Positions 8,898-19,322 of a stretch of 64,000 bases of DNA are shown here, piece after piece. The DNA is from an uncultured Ruegeria sp. (GTDB lineage Bacteria; Pseudomonadota; Alphaproteobacteria; Rhodobacterales; Rhodobacteraceae), in assembly GCF_947500045.1 (NCBI RefSeq), contig NZ_CANMQQ010000002.1, forward strand, positions 400,208 through 464,207. The letters run 5' to 3'. A program made the translations under genes and the position numbers. The notes beneath the pieces are model-generated. The model was given only the letters and a program-made list of their open reading frames with translations. It ran no database searches and was not told the origin of the DNA. Each line of letters starts with the position of its first letter. Position 1 is the stretch's first letter.

Positions 8898-10361
8898 TTA
8901 GCCCCGATCTGGTGCTTGCGCCATCGACAGAAGCAGATCCAGATCCATATGCAGTTCTAGATGATCGGCAAGGTCGTCCAATACCTGTTCAACACCATCT
9001 TCATAGGTGGTTTCCGACGTGGCGCCCAGTTCAGCCAAATAGCTGGCGCGAAATGCGTCTGATGTGAATATCCCGTGCAGATAGCTGCCGCGCACGCGTC
9101 CATTGGCGCTGGCAGCGCCTTCTGGGCGGCTTTCGATCTGCAGCCAGGCGCGGGCGCAATCCGGCCCGTCGGTCCGACCCATATGGATTTCATAACCGCT
9201 GACTGGTTCATTACCGGGCAGGGCGGTTGCGGAACGCAGGGTAACCTGCTTGTCACCGGCCATGGTGGTAGTGACATCCAACAGGCCAAGCCCCTCGACC
9301 CGTCCCGGGTGCCCGTCGACGCCATCCGGGTCCGCGATGGTTTTCCCCAGCATTTGATATCCTCCGCATAGACCCAGCACGTGGCCGCCACGGCGGACAT
9401 GGGCATAGAGGTCGACGTCCCAACCCTGAGCCCGGAAATAGGCCAAATCGCCAATTGTGGATTTACTACCGGGCAAGAGCACCAGATCGGCATCCCCGGG
9501 CAGGGGGCGGCCTGCTGGGACGATTTCGACCGTTACACTTGGTTCGGCGGAAAGCGGGTCGAGATCATCGAAATTGGCCATACGCTCCAACTGCGGCACG
9601 ACGATCTTACACGCACCTCCGGCGTAAGAGCGAATGTCCATCATATCTTCTGCCGGCAGTTTCCATGCATCATGGAACCAGGGCACCACACCGACGCAGG
9701 GCCAACCGGTGCGGGCGGCGATATCGTCGCGCCCTTCGTCAAACAGGGACACGTCGCCCTTGAACCGGTTTATGGCAAAGCCTCGGATCAATTCCTGATC
9801 CCCAGTATCCAGAACGGCCTGCGTTCCAACGATCTGTGCGATCACTCCGCCCCGGTGGATATCGCCCACCAGCACAACTGGAACATTCGCTGCGCAGGCA
9901 AAACCCATATTGGCAATGTCACCTTTGCGCAGATTGGTTTCGGCCGGGCTGCCCGCGCCTTCGATCAGGACAAGATCGGCATCGTTGCAAAGACGTTCAA
10001 AGCTTTCCAGGGCCGCCGCCAGAAGCTTTGATTTATCTTTGCGGTAATCACCCGCTTTCATGGTCCCTGCGCGCTGGCCCTGAAGAATGATCTGGGCGCC
10101 CGTATCGGTTTCGGGCTTCAACAGGATCGGGTTCATATCGGTATGCGTAGTCCGCTTCGCGGCCCGCGCCTGTAGGGCTTGCGCGCGACCGATTTCGCCA
10201 CCGTTTTCCGTAACGGCTGCGTTATTTGACATGTTCTGCGGCTTGAACGGAGCAACGCTCAGCCCGCGCCGTGTATAGGCACGCGCCAGACCGGCCACCA
10301 ACACCGATTTGCCGACATTACTGCCGGTGCCCTGAATCATGATGGACCGCGCCATGGCCAT
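8898..10361 (-). CDS. cobQ: Cobyric acid synthase
   Basis: [51 protein letters not shown]...[11 protein letters not shown]...[10 protein letters not shown]. Confidence 0.97.
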   Translation of the reverse strand: MAMARSIMIQGTGSNVGKSVLVAGLARAYTRRGLSVAPFKPQNMSNNAAVTENGGEIGRAQALQARAAKRTTHTDMNPILLKPETDTGAQIILQGQRAGTMKAGDYRKDKSKLLAAALESFERLCNDADLVLIEGAGSPAETNLRKGDIANMGFACAANVPVVLVGDIHRGGVIAQIVGTQAVLDTGDQELIRGFAINRFKGDVSLFDEGRDDIAARTGWPCVGVVPWFHDAWKLPAEDMMDIRSYAGGACKIVVPQLERMANFDDLDPLSAEPSVTVEIVPAGRPLPGDADLVLLPGSKSTIGDLAYFRAQGWDVDLYAHVRRGGHVLGLCGGYQMLGKTIADPDGVDGHPGRVEGLGLLDVTTTMAGDKQVTLRSATALPGNEPVSGYEIHMGRTDGPDCARAWLQIESRPEGAASANGRVRGSYLHGIFTSDAFRASYLAELGATSETTYEDGVEQVLDDLADHLELHMDLDLLLSMAQAPDRG

Positions 10362-10415
10362 TCTCCTATGTTGACGCGCAGATGACCTGATTTAAGGCCA
10401 AAGGAAAAGCCCCAG

Positions 10416-10985
10416 ATGAACACTCCAGCGCATCTTTTGATTGGCGCCGCCGCTTTTGCGCGCCCAGCCAGGAGGGCGGCGCTGTGGGCCGCTTTGTTCG
10501 GATCGCTGCTGCCAGACCTGTCGCTGTATGTGATGGCGGGCGTCTCGCTGTACATCCTGAACATCTCGGCACATGTGGTGTTCGATCAGCTTTACTTTTC
10601 ACCAGCATGGCAAACTGTTTTCGCGATCGATAATTCGTTCTTTCTGTGGGCGGCGGCGCTTGGGATTGGGCTGTGGCGCGGCTGGCACCTGCTGGCCATA
10701 GGCGCGTCGGCAGGGCTGCTGCATCTGGTGATGGATTTCTTTTTGCACGCGGGGGATGGTCGCCCACAGTTCTGGCCGATCAGTTCGTGGGTCTTTGATA
10801 GCCCCATCAGCTATTGGGACAGCACGCATCACGCAGTTTGGGCTGCGCCGATTTCGATGGGAATCTGCGTCGCCGCCTATGTCGTCCTTTGGCACCGGGG
10901 CCTTTCGGTTTCGACAAAGCTTTTCTTTGCGTTGTTGTTGGCGGCCGAGCTTTGGGTCGCGCGGCAATGGATAATGTATTTTTGA
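10416..10985 (+). CDS. Membrane protein, YdjM-like/membrane-bound metal-dependent hydrolase-like
   Basis: MNTPAHLLIGAAAFARPARRAALWAALFGSLLPDLSLYVM...LHLVMDFFLHAGDGRPQFWPISSWVFDSPISYWD; multiple TM segments with conserved His/Asp. Confidence 0.65.
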   Translation: MNTPAHLLIGAAAFARPARRAALWAALFGSLLPDLSLYVMAGVSLYILNISAHVVFDQLYFSPAWQTVFAIDNSFFLWAAALGIGLWRGWHLLAIGASAGLLHLVMDFFLHAGDGRPQFWPISSWVFDSPISYWDSTHHAVWAAPISMGICVAAYVVLWHRGLSVSTKLFFALLLAAELWVARQWIMYF

Positions 10986-11001
10986 TCAGGCCAACGAAAA
11001 A

Positions 11002-11030
11002 CGCGCCCCAAAGGTAGGGCGCGCTTTTTC
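11002..11030 (+). terminator. Rho-independent terminator
   Basis: ACGCGCCCcaaaggtaGGGCGCGCTTTTT. Confidence 0.75.
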
Positions 11031-11049
11031 AATCGGAGGCGGGGGTCAA

Positions 11050-11370
11050 TCAGGCCGCTTCAGCCTGCTGAGCCGCATTCCGGCGTTCGCTTTCTTCGCG
11101 TGACAGCGCAACAGACGTCCGTACGCCGCGGCCAACGAATTCCATCAATCCGCCAACAACCCGCTCGTTGGGGTCGATACCGGCGCATGACAATACTTCA
11201 CGCCCGTCGCGCGAACGCGCCCAGCGGGCTATTTGTTCCGGACCGTTGCCATACTTCTTGTCGTCAGCAATGGCATCATCCAGTGCAGCCAGTACGACGG
11301 CTGCGAAAAGTTTACGTGCACGATTGCCTTGTTCGTTATTAAAGGCCGTGCCGTCAACGAAATCTCTCAT
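11050..11370 (-). CDS. Conserved hypothetical protein
   Basis: 106-aa ORF MRDFVDGTAFNNEQGNRARKLFAAVVLAALDDAIADDKKYGNGPEQIARWARSRDGREVLSCAGIDPNERVV; behaves like a real short gene between a terminator and a divergent gene. Confidence 0.6.
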   Translation of the reverse strand: MRDFVDGTAFNNEQGNRARKLFAAVVLAALDDAIADDKKYGNGPEQIARWARSRDGREVLSCAGIDPNERVVGGLMEFVGRGVRTSVALSREESERRNAAQQAEAA

Positions 11371-11589
11371 CTCGTCATTCCCGTTTTTCTTGCTCTTGCA
11401 CTTTTTGGCGTGACGGTCCTTATGACCTATTACATGCGATTCGGATACACCTAAATTGCATAACTACGTTGCGTCAACTGCATGGCTTGCTGCAGGTGCA
11501 GCACTAGGTTTCGTTGTCTTGTCAGGTGTGGTTACGCCAGATATAGGGACAAGAACTGACGCATCAACCGTTTGTGAAGGATTTATGTA

Positions 11590-12153
11590 ATGCCCAAGAT
11601 AAATGGGAACGAAATTCGCCCCGGCAATGTGCTTGAGCATAACGGCGGGCTGTGGGCAGCTGTTAAGGTAGATCACGTAAAGCCCGGCAAAGGCGGCGCT
11701 TTTGCACAGGTCGAGCTGCGCAACCTGCGCAACGGCTCGAAACTGAACGAACGGTTCCGGTCAGCCGACAAAGTGGAACGCGTGCGTCTGGAACAAAAGG
11801 ATCAACAGTTCCTGTACGAATCCGACGGCATGCTAGTGTTCATGGATTCCGAGACATACGAACAGATCGAATTACCTTCGGAGCTGTTGGGTGAGCGTCG
11901 TCCGTTTCTGCAGGACGGCATGACAATTGTGGTAGAGTTCTACGAAAGTGAAGCGCTGAACGCGACGGTGCCGCAAAAAGTGACCTGCAAAATTGTCGAG
12001 ACCGAGCCGGTCGTCAAAGGGCAGACCGCTGCGAATTCGTTCAAGCCTGCGATATTGGACAACGGTGTCAAAGTTATGGTTCCGCCGTTTGTCGGTCAGG
12101 ATGAGATGATCATCGTGAACACAGACACCATGGAATACTCTGAACGCGCCTGA
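11590..12153 (+). CDS. efp: Elongation factor P
   Basis: [58 protein letters not shown]. Confidence 0.97.
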   Translation: MPKINGNEIRPGNVLEHNGGLWAAVKVDHVKPGKGGAFAQVELRNLRNGSKLNERFRSADKVERVRLEQKDQQFLYESDGMLVFMDSETYEQIELPSELLGERRPFLQDGMTIVVEFYESEALNATVPQKVTCKIVETEPVVKGQTAANSFKPAILDNGVKVMVPPFVGQDEMIIVNTDTMEYSERA

Positions 12154-12172
12154 ACTTTGCCAGAGCCAAATC

Positions 12173-12205
12173 AAAAGACCGCATCACCCTGATGCGGTCT
12201 TTTTG
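12173..12205 (+). terminator. Rho-independent terminator after efp
   Basis: AAAAGACCGCATCAcccTGATGCGGTCTTTTTG. Confidence 0.85.
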
Positions 12206-12208
12206 TTG

Positions 12209-13147
12209 TCAGCGCCGTGGACGCCGGTATCGCTCGGGCTCGGGGCCGAACAGCTCAAGCATCAGTTCGAACTTGATCCGATTGGCGCTGACCTGACGAT
12301 AGTACGCAATCAGAAACGCGGTTGGGCCTTGAATGCGGCTTAGTCCGCTGGTGGCCGCGACCACGGTGCCTACATCCGTGCGCCCTTGTAACACGAGCCA
12401 TCCGCCCAGCATCAAAATGCCGACCGTGCCCGCGCCGTTAATGACGCTGAGCAGAAACTTGGCAGACAGTTTCCAGATGAACATGCGGCGGCGCGTTTCG
12501 TATATATCGTCAAACAGGGCGTTGATATCCGCCGACACTGCTTCGATATCCTCGGTCGTCAGTTGGTCGGTCGACTTGCGCAGGATGCGGACCCTTTCGG
12601 CAACAAAGACGTTCACGCGCCGTTGCGAAACCAAAACAATGACAATCTGGGGAACAATCATTGAAAATGCGATCAGGCCCAACCCTGGCTGCGTGGACGA
12701 GATATAACCAATCACGCTGATTAGGGTTCCTATCTGAACGACCGGGTCAGAAAAGGCACCGCCAGCAAATTTTCCAAGTTCTTCGGCCTCGGCAGATACG
12801 GCAGTGCTCATGGTTCCTTTGCGAAAGGACTCTTGGGTTTGGTTAAGGTCAGATGCGCGCACCAACAGGCGTTGCCGGATCAGACGGATCAGGTCTTCGC
12901 CCAATGTGCCCGCGCGATAGCCCAGCACCCATTTCAGGGCAAGGCTCAGAAGAATAACGGCCAGCATGCCAGCCCCCAACGTCAGCAATCGTTCGACCCC
13001 GACATTTGCCGATGTTAGGTGATTGATGATGTCACGCTGAAATTCCAGTGGAACTGCGGCCAACCCTGCAATTGCCAGCGACAGCAGAATAAGAATAACT
13101 TGCCGACCCGCGCTGGCCCGCCAAATCGCCCGATACAGCCGGAACAT
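12209..13147 (-). CDS. ABC transporter transmembrane-domain protein lacking a visible nucleotide-binding domain
   Basis: MFRLYRAIWRASAGRQVILILLSLAIAGLAAVPLEFQRDIINHL... six-TM exporter-like; no Walker A or ABC signature in the ORF. Confidence 0.6.
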   Translation of the reverse strand: MFRLYRAIWRASAGRQVILILLSLAIAGLAAVPLEFQRDIINHLTSANVGVERLLTLGAGMLAVILLSLALKWVLGYRAGTLGEDLIRLIRQRLLVRASDLNQTQESFRKGTMSTAVSAEAEELGKFAGGAFSDPVVQIGTLISVIGYISSTQPGLGLIAFSMIVPQIVIVLVSQRRVNVFVAERVRILRKSTDQLTTEDIEAVSADINALFDDIYETRRRMFIWKLSAKFLLSVINGAGTVGILMLGGWLVLQGRTDVGTVVAATSGLSRIQGPTAFLIAYYRQVSANRIKFELMLELFGPEPERYRRPRR

Positions 13148-13260
13148 GTTCTTTATCCCTCTTGAAGTTCCGGTGTCAGTGTTACCGCGCAGTGCGATAG
13201 GTACCAGCGAAAACACGACCAGAGGGTGATAGTTGTTCCTAGGATGCTGTCAGCAAGGTG

Positions 13261-13998
13261 TCAGCTGGACAGACGCACAATCGCTTCACCCGCCTGCATG
13301 TCCCCTTGGGCGCGGTCCAGTCGCAAATAGGCAATCGCTTTGCCATTGGATTGCGTGAACACTGTTCCCACGGGTTTCCCATTTGACTGAATCTCGGTCC
13401 CAACCGGGGCGGTGTCAGAAATCTCAACAACGCGCAGGCCTTTGCGCAGTTCGGTTTTGTGCTTCATGCGTGCGGTGACTTCCTGACCGACATAACAGCC
13501 TTTCTTGAAATCCAGCCCATTCAGCGCTTCGAAACCAGCCTCAAGAATGTAGCTATCCGGCGTCAGTTCGATGCTGGTTTCGGGGATGCAATGACGGACG
13601 CGGATCGCGTCCCAATCGGTATCATCATCACTTTCGGGCGTTTGGGAATAAGCCCGCCATCCAAGATCGGGATGCCGAGGATCGGGCAGGGCGCCATCAG
13701 GCGCCGGGCCAGTGCCGCGTTGCAGATTAAGCTCGGTATCCTCGATCGAGACGTCAGCGCGCAGCTTGTACATCGTCAGGCGTTTAACCAGCCCGTCGGC
13801 CAGATCCTCGGCCACATCCAGCAACACCGATACGTCGTCCCGTTTGAGAAAGAAATCGGCCAGATACTTGCCTTGCGGGGTCAGGAGGGCGGCGTAGACC
13901 AGCCTATCGTCCAGCCTTTGGACATCATTTGTGATCAGCCCCTGCAGAAAGCTGTCTGTATCCTTGCCGGTCAGGCGCAGAATGCGGCGATTGGGCAT
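13261..13998 (-). CDS. ygfZ: Folate-binding / tRNA-modifying YgfZ (IBA57-like) protein
   Basis: RILRLTGKDTDSFLQGLITNDVQ...TPQGKYLADFF...KGCYVGQEVTARMKHKTELRKGL. Confidence 0.92.
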   Translation of the reverse strand: MPNRRILRLTGKDTDSFLQGLITNDVQRLDDRLVYAALLTPQGKYLADFFLKRDDVSVLLDVAEDLADGLVKRLTMYKLRADVSIEDTELNLQRGTGPAPDGALPDPRHPDLGWRAYSQTPESDDDTDWDAIRVRHCIPETSIELTPDSYILEAGFEALNGLDFKKGCYVGQEVTARMKHKTELRKGLRVVEISDTAPVGTEIQSNGKPVGTVFTQSNGKAIAYLRLDRAQGDMQAGEAIVRLSS

Positions 13999-14071
13999 GG
14001 GTTGATCCTCGTCATTTGGTCTGGCCTCGTGATATAGGAGATCGCGCTGCCATGACCAGAGGGTTTAAGAC

Positions 14072-14746
14072 GTGTCCGCCCCAATCAGTATCGTGATCCC
14101 AACCCTGAATGCGGAACGTGATTTGCCAGCAACCCTGCAATCGTTGATGGAGGGGCTGCAACAGGGCCTGATCCGTGAGTTGATTGTGAGCGATGCTGGC
14201 TCGGACGATGCAACGCTTGAGATGGCGGATGAGGCTGGGGCCCGGATCGTCACCGGCCCTGCGTCGCGCGGCGGGCAATTGCAAAGAGGCTGCGCCGAAG
14301 CCTCGGGCGAGTGGCTGCTGATCCTGCATGCCGATACAGAGTTGCAGCCGAGCTGGACTGCTGTAGTGGCAGAGCATTTGAACTCAGACCGGCCAGCATC
14401 CTTTCGTTTGCGGTTCCGTGCAAATGGTCTGGGGCCGCTCTGGGTCGCCGGTTGGGCGAATTTGCGCAGCCGCCTGTTCGGGTTACCCTACGGCGATCAG
14501 GGCCTCTTGGTGCGGCAAGAGGCTTATCTGTCAGCAGGCGGATATCCGGATCAGCCGCTGATGGAGGATGTCGCCCTGATCCGCGCCTTGCCGCGCGCTG
14601 TATTGTTGAACGCTGACGCGGTTACGAGTGCGGAACGCTATATCCGTCAGGGCTGGTTTCGGCGCGGCGCGCGGAATCTTTGGACCCTGATGCGCTACTT
14701 TCTTGGGGCTGATCCGAAGAAGCTGGCTCAGGCGTACCGGGGATAA
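14072..14746 (+). CDS. TIGR04283-type glycosyltransferase (arsenosugar biosynthesis-associated family)
   Basis: ISIVIPTLNAERDLPATLQSL...ELIVSDAGSDDATLEMADEAGARIVTGPASRGGQLQRGCAEASGEWLLILHADTEL; GTG start. Confidence 0.8.
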   Translation: MSAPISIVIPTLNAERDLPATLQSLMEGLQQGLIRELIVSDAGSDDATLEMADEAGARIVTGPASRGGQLQRGCAEASGEWLLILHADTELQPSWTAVVAEHLNSDRPASFRLRFRANGLGPLWVAGWANLRSRLFGLPYGDQGLLVRQEAYLSAGGYPDQPLMEDVALIRALPRAVLLNADAVTSAERYIRQGWFRRGARNLWTLMRYFLGADPKKLAQAYRG

Positions 14747-15509
14747 AGGCGGTGCGCAATTCTACGACGGATTTCCCAAGGCGAAATGGTGCTGCAAAGC
14801 TGACCAGACACAAGGCGACGATCTGCAGGACCAGAATATGGGCGTTAGCCTGCAAATACTCCCACTCCTCCTTCAGTTTGCCAACTTGATCAATTAGATC
14901 ATCGTAGCTTTGGGCAAGGATCAGATAGTCTCCGGCGATGGCAGGTACTTTGCGGCGCATGTTGTCGACGGCAGCTTGTGTGGTTTCGTCCAGAGAGGTG
15001 AAAACCAGAAACTGCTGGATATCAAAGGCATCTGCTTTGGCGGCCATGCCCCGGGCGTCTTTCATATCGTCCTTTGCGGTCTGGCCGAACAGGAAATGCA
15101 GGCCCTGCAGCGGTGCGACCTCGTTGGTGACCGCGATGAACAGCGGCAAATCGGCGTTGCTGGCGGTTGAGGCAGACAGGAACTCGACCTTTTCGCATAA
15201 AACGGCTGTATCTGGATCATAGGCCGGGTCGCAGAATCGCAGTCGGAAACGTGCGGCATCGCGATCAAAGGCCAGAGTTGCCGCGTAGGCCACGTCAATT
15301 TGCCGGTCCAGTCGCGAACTGTCCGAAGTATAGAGCCCGGCCAATACGGCCACCAGCGCGCCAATCCCGCCCAATACGACCCAAACCAGATCGGCTAGTT
15401 TCCAGGCCCGATGGCCCGCAGGTTTGCGAAACAGGAACCCCGTTCCGAGCAGACCGATCAGAAACGAAAGAATCAGTAACGGCAGTTGATTGTCGGCAAT
15501 GAATGTCAT
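14622..15509 (-). CDS. Hypothetical membrane protein
   Basis: 295-aa ORF with N-terminal TM segments and a C-terminal TM (HILVLQIVALCLVSFAAPF); overlaps 3' end of convergent 14072..14746. Confidence 0.6.
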   Translation of the reverse strand: MTFIADNQLPLLILSFLIGLLGTGFLFRKPAGHRAWKLADLVWVVLGGIGALVAVLAGLYTSDSSRLDRQIDVAYAATLAFDRDAARFRLRFCDPAYDPDTAVLCEKVEFLSASTASNADLPLFIAVTNEVAPLQGLHFLFGQTAKDDMKDARGMAAKADAFDIQQFLVFTSLDETTQAAVDNMRRKVPAIAGDYLILAQSYDDLIDQVGKLKEEWEYLQANAHILVLQIVALCLVSFAAPFRLGKSVVELRTAFIPGTPEPASSDQPQESSASGSKDSARRAETSPDGYSVPHS

Positions 15510-15589
15510 GTGGCAGAGTGTACGGTTTGAGATGTCTCAGACAACTGTGTTCACGCGCTGTTGTATCTCGTGACACTTCGACAGCAACG

Positions 15590-16459
15590 TCAGGACCCAG
15601 AGCTTTGGCCAAATTTGCGAAACAGTTTCGTCCGGTCGAACGCCTGTTCCAGTTCTTCCGTGCGTTCTTTGACGCTGTCCCACAGACGTTCCTGCATTTC
15701 GGCGATTACGCATTCCAGCAGAACCAAAAGTGAGGCCATGGAGTCCCAAGCTGACGGAACCGCGATGCGCGCGGCGAATGTGTGTTTCGCAAGTTGGTGA
15801 ATGGGGGAACGCCATTGATCCGTCAGCAGCACAACCTCGGCCCCTCGTTCGTGGCAGAGCTGCCCGATCAGTAGGGTGGTGTTTTCGTACCGTCGCACAT
15901 CCAGGGCCACCAATACGTCGCCTTCCCGCACTTCCAGCAGATCATGCGTCCAAGAGGCCGCATCAGATAGCAGCTTTACGTCGGGACGTATCATCTGCAG
16001 GTGAAGATACAGATATTGCGCCAGTGTCCCGGTAATGCGCCCTCCGGTTATGAAAATGCGCCGATCCGGATCGCACAGCATCCGGCACAAACTGTCGAAT
16101 TTTTCCGGATCCACCTCATCAATCGAACGGCGCTGGTTTTCCAGGGCCTGCCGGGAATACCGATTGAGAATATGTTCTTCCGGCAGATCATTCTGCCACA
16201 CATCCCGCTTGGCAACTGGCCCCGAGATCATCTCTTTTACTTCGCCCCGGATTGCGGCTTGAAACTGGGGATAGCCCCCAAACCCGGTTTTTTGCAGCAT
16301 CCGCGCAACCGTGGTGGTCGAAACCGAAGCGATGCTGGCCAGTTCCGTAATGCTGCCAAGGCCCGCCATTGGATAATCATCCAGCAGCACATTCACCAAC
16401 TGCCGCTCGGATGGGGTCATCGTTTCACGATGGGCAAGGAGCCTTTCAGTTACGCGCAC
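15590..16459 (-). CDS. MurR/RpiR family transcriptional regulator (HTH + SIS)
   Basis: MTPSERQLVNVLLDDYPMAGLGSITELASIASVSTTTVARMLQKTGFGGYPQFQAAIRGEV; C-terminal SIS-like RRIFITGGRITGTLAQYLYLHL. Confidence 0.88.
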   Translation of the reverse strand: MRVTERLLAHRETMTPSERQLVNVLLDDYPMAGLGSITELASIASVSTTTVARMLQKTGFGGYPQFQAAIRGEVKEMISGPVAKRDVWQNDLPEEHILNRYSRQALENQRRSIDEVDPEKFDSLCRMLCDPDRRIFITGGRITGTLAQYLYLHLQMIRPDVKLLSDAASWTHDLLEVREGDVLVALDVRRYENTTLLIGQLCHERGAEVVLLTDQWRSPIHQLAKHTFAARIAVPSAWDSMASLLVLLECVIAEMQERLWDSVKERTEELEQAFDRTKLFRKFGQSSGS

Positions 16460-16582
16460 AGAATAGTCCTTTTTTAGTTGTTCGCTATCATATGTATAAA
16501 TTTTGACATCCGAAACAGTTATGGTGAATTTTTTTCAGGAAAATTATTGACAGGAGATTGATGGGTGTAGAAATCTTTCCCC

Positions 16583-17377
16583 ATGGAATCACCTGACAGC
16601 CTTTCGCCTGCTGGGCATCTGGATTTTGGGCCGGCCGTTCACACGCTGGAACCAACGGGTAAACCGTCGGTTATCGTGGTTTGTGAACATGCAACGCATC
16701 GGATTCCAGAGGGGCTGGAAGATTTGGGCCTAAGCCCGAAGGCCTTGCGCAGTCATATCGCGTGGGACCCCGGTGCACTGCCGGTGGCACAAGCCATTGC
16801 ACGACAGATGTCTGCAACAACGGTCTATGGGGGCGTTTCGCGGCTTGTGTATGACTGCAATCGTCCACCTGAAGCCAGCGATGCGATGCCTTCCCAAAGT
16901 GAGGATTTCGCCATCCCAGGGAACGCTTCTTTGTCTGAAAGTGAACGCAAGGCGCGGGTCGATAAAATCTATCGGCCTTTTTGCGCCGAACTTGAGACGA
17001 TGTTGGACCGCTATCGGGATACGCTAGAGCTGATGGTGACAATCCACAGCTTTACACCGGTCTATCGCGGGCAGAACCGGTCCGTCGAATTGGGTCTGCT
17101 GCATGGTGAAGACGATCGCTTTGCTTTGAAAATGCTGGAAAATACGCCCTCAGACCTGCCGCTGGTTACGCGCCTGAATGAGCCGTATTCAGCGTTAGAC
17201 GGCGTGGCGCATACGCTGGATTGTCATGCCGCACCTCGCGGATTGCTGAACGTCATGATCGAAATTCGCAACGACCTGGTTGAAACGCCGGAACAACAAC
17301 AGGCCATAGCCAATGATCTGGTTCCTTGGATAGACAAAACGCTGAGCGTCGTTCGGGGCGAGGACGTCGTGCAATGA
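16583..17377 (+). CDS. N-formylglutamate amidohydrolase family protein
   Basis: VIVVCEHATHRIPEGLEDLGLSPKALRSHIAWDPGALPVAQAIA...YGGVSRLVYDCNRPPEASDAMP...VTIHSFTPVYRG. Confidence 0.88.
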   Translation: MESPDSLSPAGHLDFGPAVHTLEPTGKPSVIVVCEHATHRIPEGLEDLGLSPKALRSHIAWDPGALPVAQAIARQMSATTVYGGVSRLVYDCNRPPEASDAMPSQSEDFAIPGNASLSESERKARVDKIYRPFCAELETMLDRYRDTLELMVTIHSFTPVYRGQNRSVELGLLHGEDDRFALKMLENTPSDLPLVTRLNEPYSALDGVAHTLDCHAAPRGLLNVMIEIRNDLVETPEQQQAIANDLVPWIDKTLSVVRGEDVVQ

Positions 17378-17955
17378 AGTTGATGGCCGCATATGTGCGC
17401 ATGGTCGATGCGATGAATTATCGGATCGGGCGGATCATGATGTGGGGCCTGTTTGTGATGATGGGTATCCTGCTGTGGTCCTCGATCTCGAAAACCTTCT
17501 TTCTGCCGTCTCTCTGGACGCTGGAAATGGCGCAGTTTGCGATGGTGACCTACTACATCATCGGAGGTCCGTACTCGATCCAGATGGGCTCGAACGTACG
17601 CATGGATCTTTTCTATCATAACTGGAGCCCGCGTCGGAAAGCATGGTTCGACGCTTGTACGGTGCTGTTGCTTATTCTCTATCTCGGTGTGCTGTTCTAT
17701 GGGGGGCTGGGTTCGACGGCCTACAGCCTGGGATATTGGGGGGATGAGCCGGTTGCCTACTTCACAGGGCTCGTCACCGGAAGCGAGGAAATCGGAAGAC
17801 TCGAACGCTCATCCACGGCGTGGCGACCCTATATTTGGCCGGTTAAGGCGATCATGGTGTTCGGTTTCTTCCTGATGCTGCTGCAGGCAATTTCCGAGTT
17901 TTTCAAAGACATTGCGCGGATCAACGGGCAGGAAATCGGGGTCAGGCGGGCATGA
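17374..17955 (+). CDS. TRAP transporter small permease
   Basis: Four-TM protein of DctQ type immediately before DctM-like ORF; start overlaps upstream stop (ATGA). Confidence 0.85.
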   Translation: MKLMAAYVRMVDAMNYRIGRIMMWGLFVMMGILLWSSISKTFFLPSLWTLEMAQFAMVTYYIIGGPYSIQMGSNVRMDLFYHNWSPRRKAWFDACTVLLLILYLGVLFYGGLGSTAYSLGYWGDEPVAYFTGLVTGSEEIGRLERSSTAWRPYIWPVKAIMVFGFFLMLLQAISEFFKDIARINGQEIGVRRA

Positions 17956-19271
17956 GCCAAGAATATATCGCCATCTTCATGTTCGCCTCGATGATGCTGA
18001 TGCTTTTTACCGGCCAGCGCGTTTTTGGTGCTATCGGCGCAGTCGCGGCCATAGCGGCGCTGGTGCTATGGGGCACAGGTGGACAGGACATTCCCTTTTC
18101 GGCTGCGATGAAGCTGATGAAGTGGTACCCACTGCTCACGCTGCCGATGTTTATATTTATGGGTTATGTCCTTAGCGAAAGCCGGTTGGCAGATGACCTC
18201 TATCGCATGTTCCACGTCTGGATGGGACCTGTGAACGGAGGGCTGGCGATTGGCACAATCGGGCTGATGGTCTTGGTTTCGGCGATGAACGGCCTCAGCG
18301 TGGCCGGCATGGCCATCGGGGCAACGATCGCTTTGCCCGAACTTCTACGACGCGGGTATGACAAGACGATGGTGACAGGGGTCATTCAGGCCGGGTCGAG
18401 CCTTGGTATCCTCGTGCCGCCTTCGGTTGTTCTGGTGCTTTACGCCATGATCGCGCGTCAACCTGTCGGTCAGCTGTGGCTGGCTGGGATTGTACCGGGG
18501 CTGCTGATGGCATCGCTATTTATCCTTTATATCTGGATACGCTGTCGCATTCAGCCAGAGCTTGGCCCGGCGATGGAAGACGCGCACGAAGTACCACGGG
18601 CCGAGAAACTCCGATTGCTGGGTGCGGGCGCGTTGCCGCTGATTATCTTCGCAGCAATGATGATCCCATTCGTCAATGGCTGGACTTCGCTTGTCGAAAG
18701 CTCGGCACTTGGGGCGCTGGCAGCACTGGTGGCATCGGTTCTCAAACGCCGGATGACGTGGAAAATCTTTGAGGACTGCACCAAGCAGACGCTGGCCATA
18801 TCCTGCATGTTCATGTGGATTATTCTTGCCGCGTTAGGCTTTGGGGCTGTGTTTGATGGATTGGGCGCGGTCAAGGCAATCGACAGCCTGTTCACCGAAC
18901 AGCTGAGTTTGTCACCTTGGGTTATCCTGATCCTGATGCAGCTAAGCTTTATCGTCATGGGTACTTTCCTGGACGACACGGCGATGCTGGTCATCGTGGC
19001 CCCACTTTATGTGCCGCTTGTCGGTGCGCTGGGTTTTGACCTGATCTGGTATGGTGTGCTGTATACGATCACCACGCAGATCGCATATATGACGCCGCCT
19101 TTCGGATATAACCTGTTCCTGATGCGTGCGATGGCCCCACCAGAGATCAGTCTGAAAGACATCTATCGCTCGATCTTTCCCTTTGTCGGCGTGATGGTTC
19201 TGGCGCTCGTGATAATCATGATGTTCCCCGAGATCGCCCTTTGGCTGCCCGGTTATGTTTATGGAAAATAA
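17952..19271 (+). CDS. TRAP transporter large permease (DctM-like)
   Basis: FMGYVLSESRLADDLYRMFHVWMGPVNGGLAIGTIGLMVLVSAMNGLSVAGMAIGATIALPELLRRGYDKTMVTGVIQAGSSLGILVPPSVVLVLYA. Confidence 0.93.
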   Translation: MSQEYIAIFMFASMMLMLFTGQRVFGAIGAVAAIAALVLWGTGGQDIPFSAAMKLMKWYPLLTLPMFIFMGYVLSESRLADDLYRMFHVWMGPVNGGLAIGTIGLMVLVSAMNGLSVAGMAIGATIALPELLRRGYDKTMVTGVIQAGSSLGILVPPSVVLVLYAMIARQPVGQLWLAGIVPGLLMASLFILYIWIRCRIQPELGPAMEDAHEVPRAEKLRLLGAGALPLIIFAAMMIPFVNGWTSLVESSALGALAALVASVLKRRMTWKIFEDCTKQTLAISCMFMWIILAALGFGAVFDGLGAVKAIDSLFTEQLSLSPWVILILMQLSFIVMGTFLDDTAMLVIVAPLYVPLVGALGFDLIWYGVLYTITTQIAYMTPPFGYNLFLMRAMAPPEISLKDIYRSIFPFVGVMVLALVIIMMFPEIALWLPGYVYGK

Positions 19272-19322
19272 TTAGAAGGCCCGGCAAACGGGCACATAAA
19301 CTTCAACGGAGAGGAAATTGAC

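Noticed and set aside
16490-16560. TGAATTTTTTTCA-like sequence in the RpiR/amidohydrolase intergenic region as an RpiR operator
   Set aside because: Imperfect and A/T-run driven; not specific enough without conservation data.
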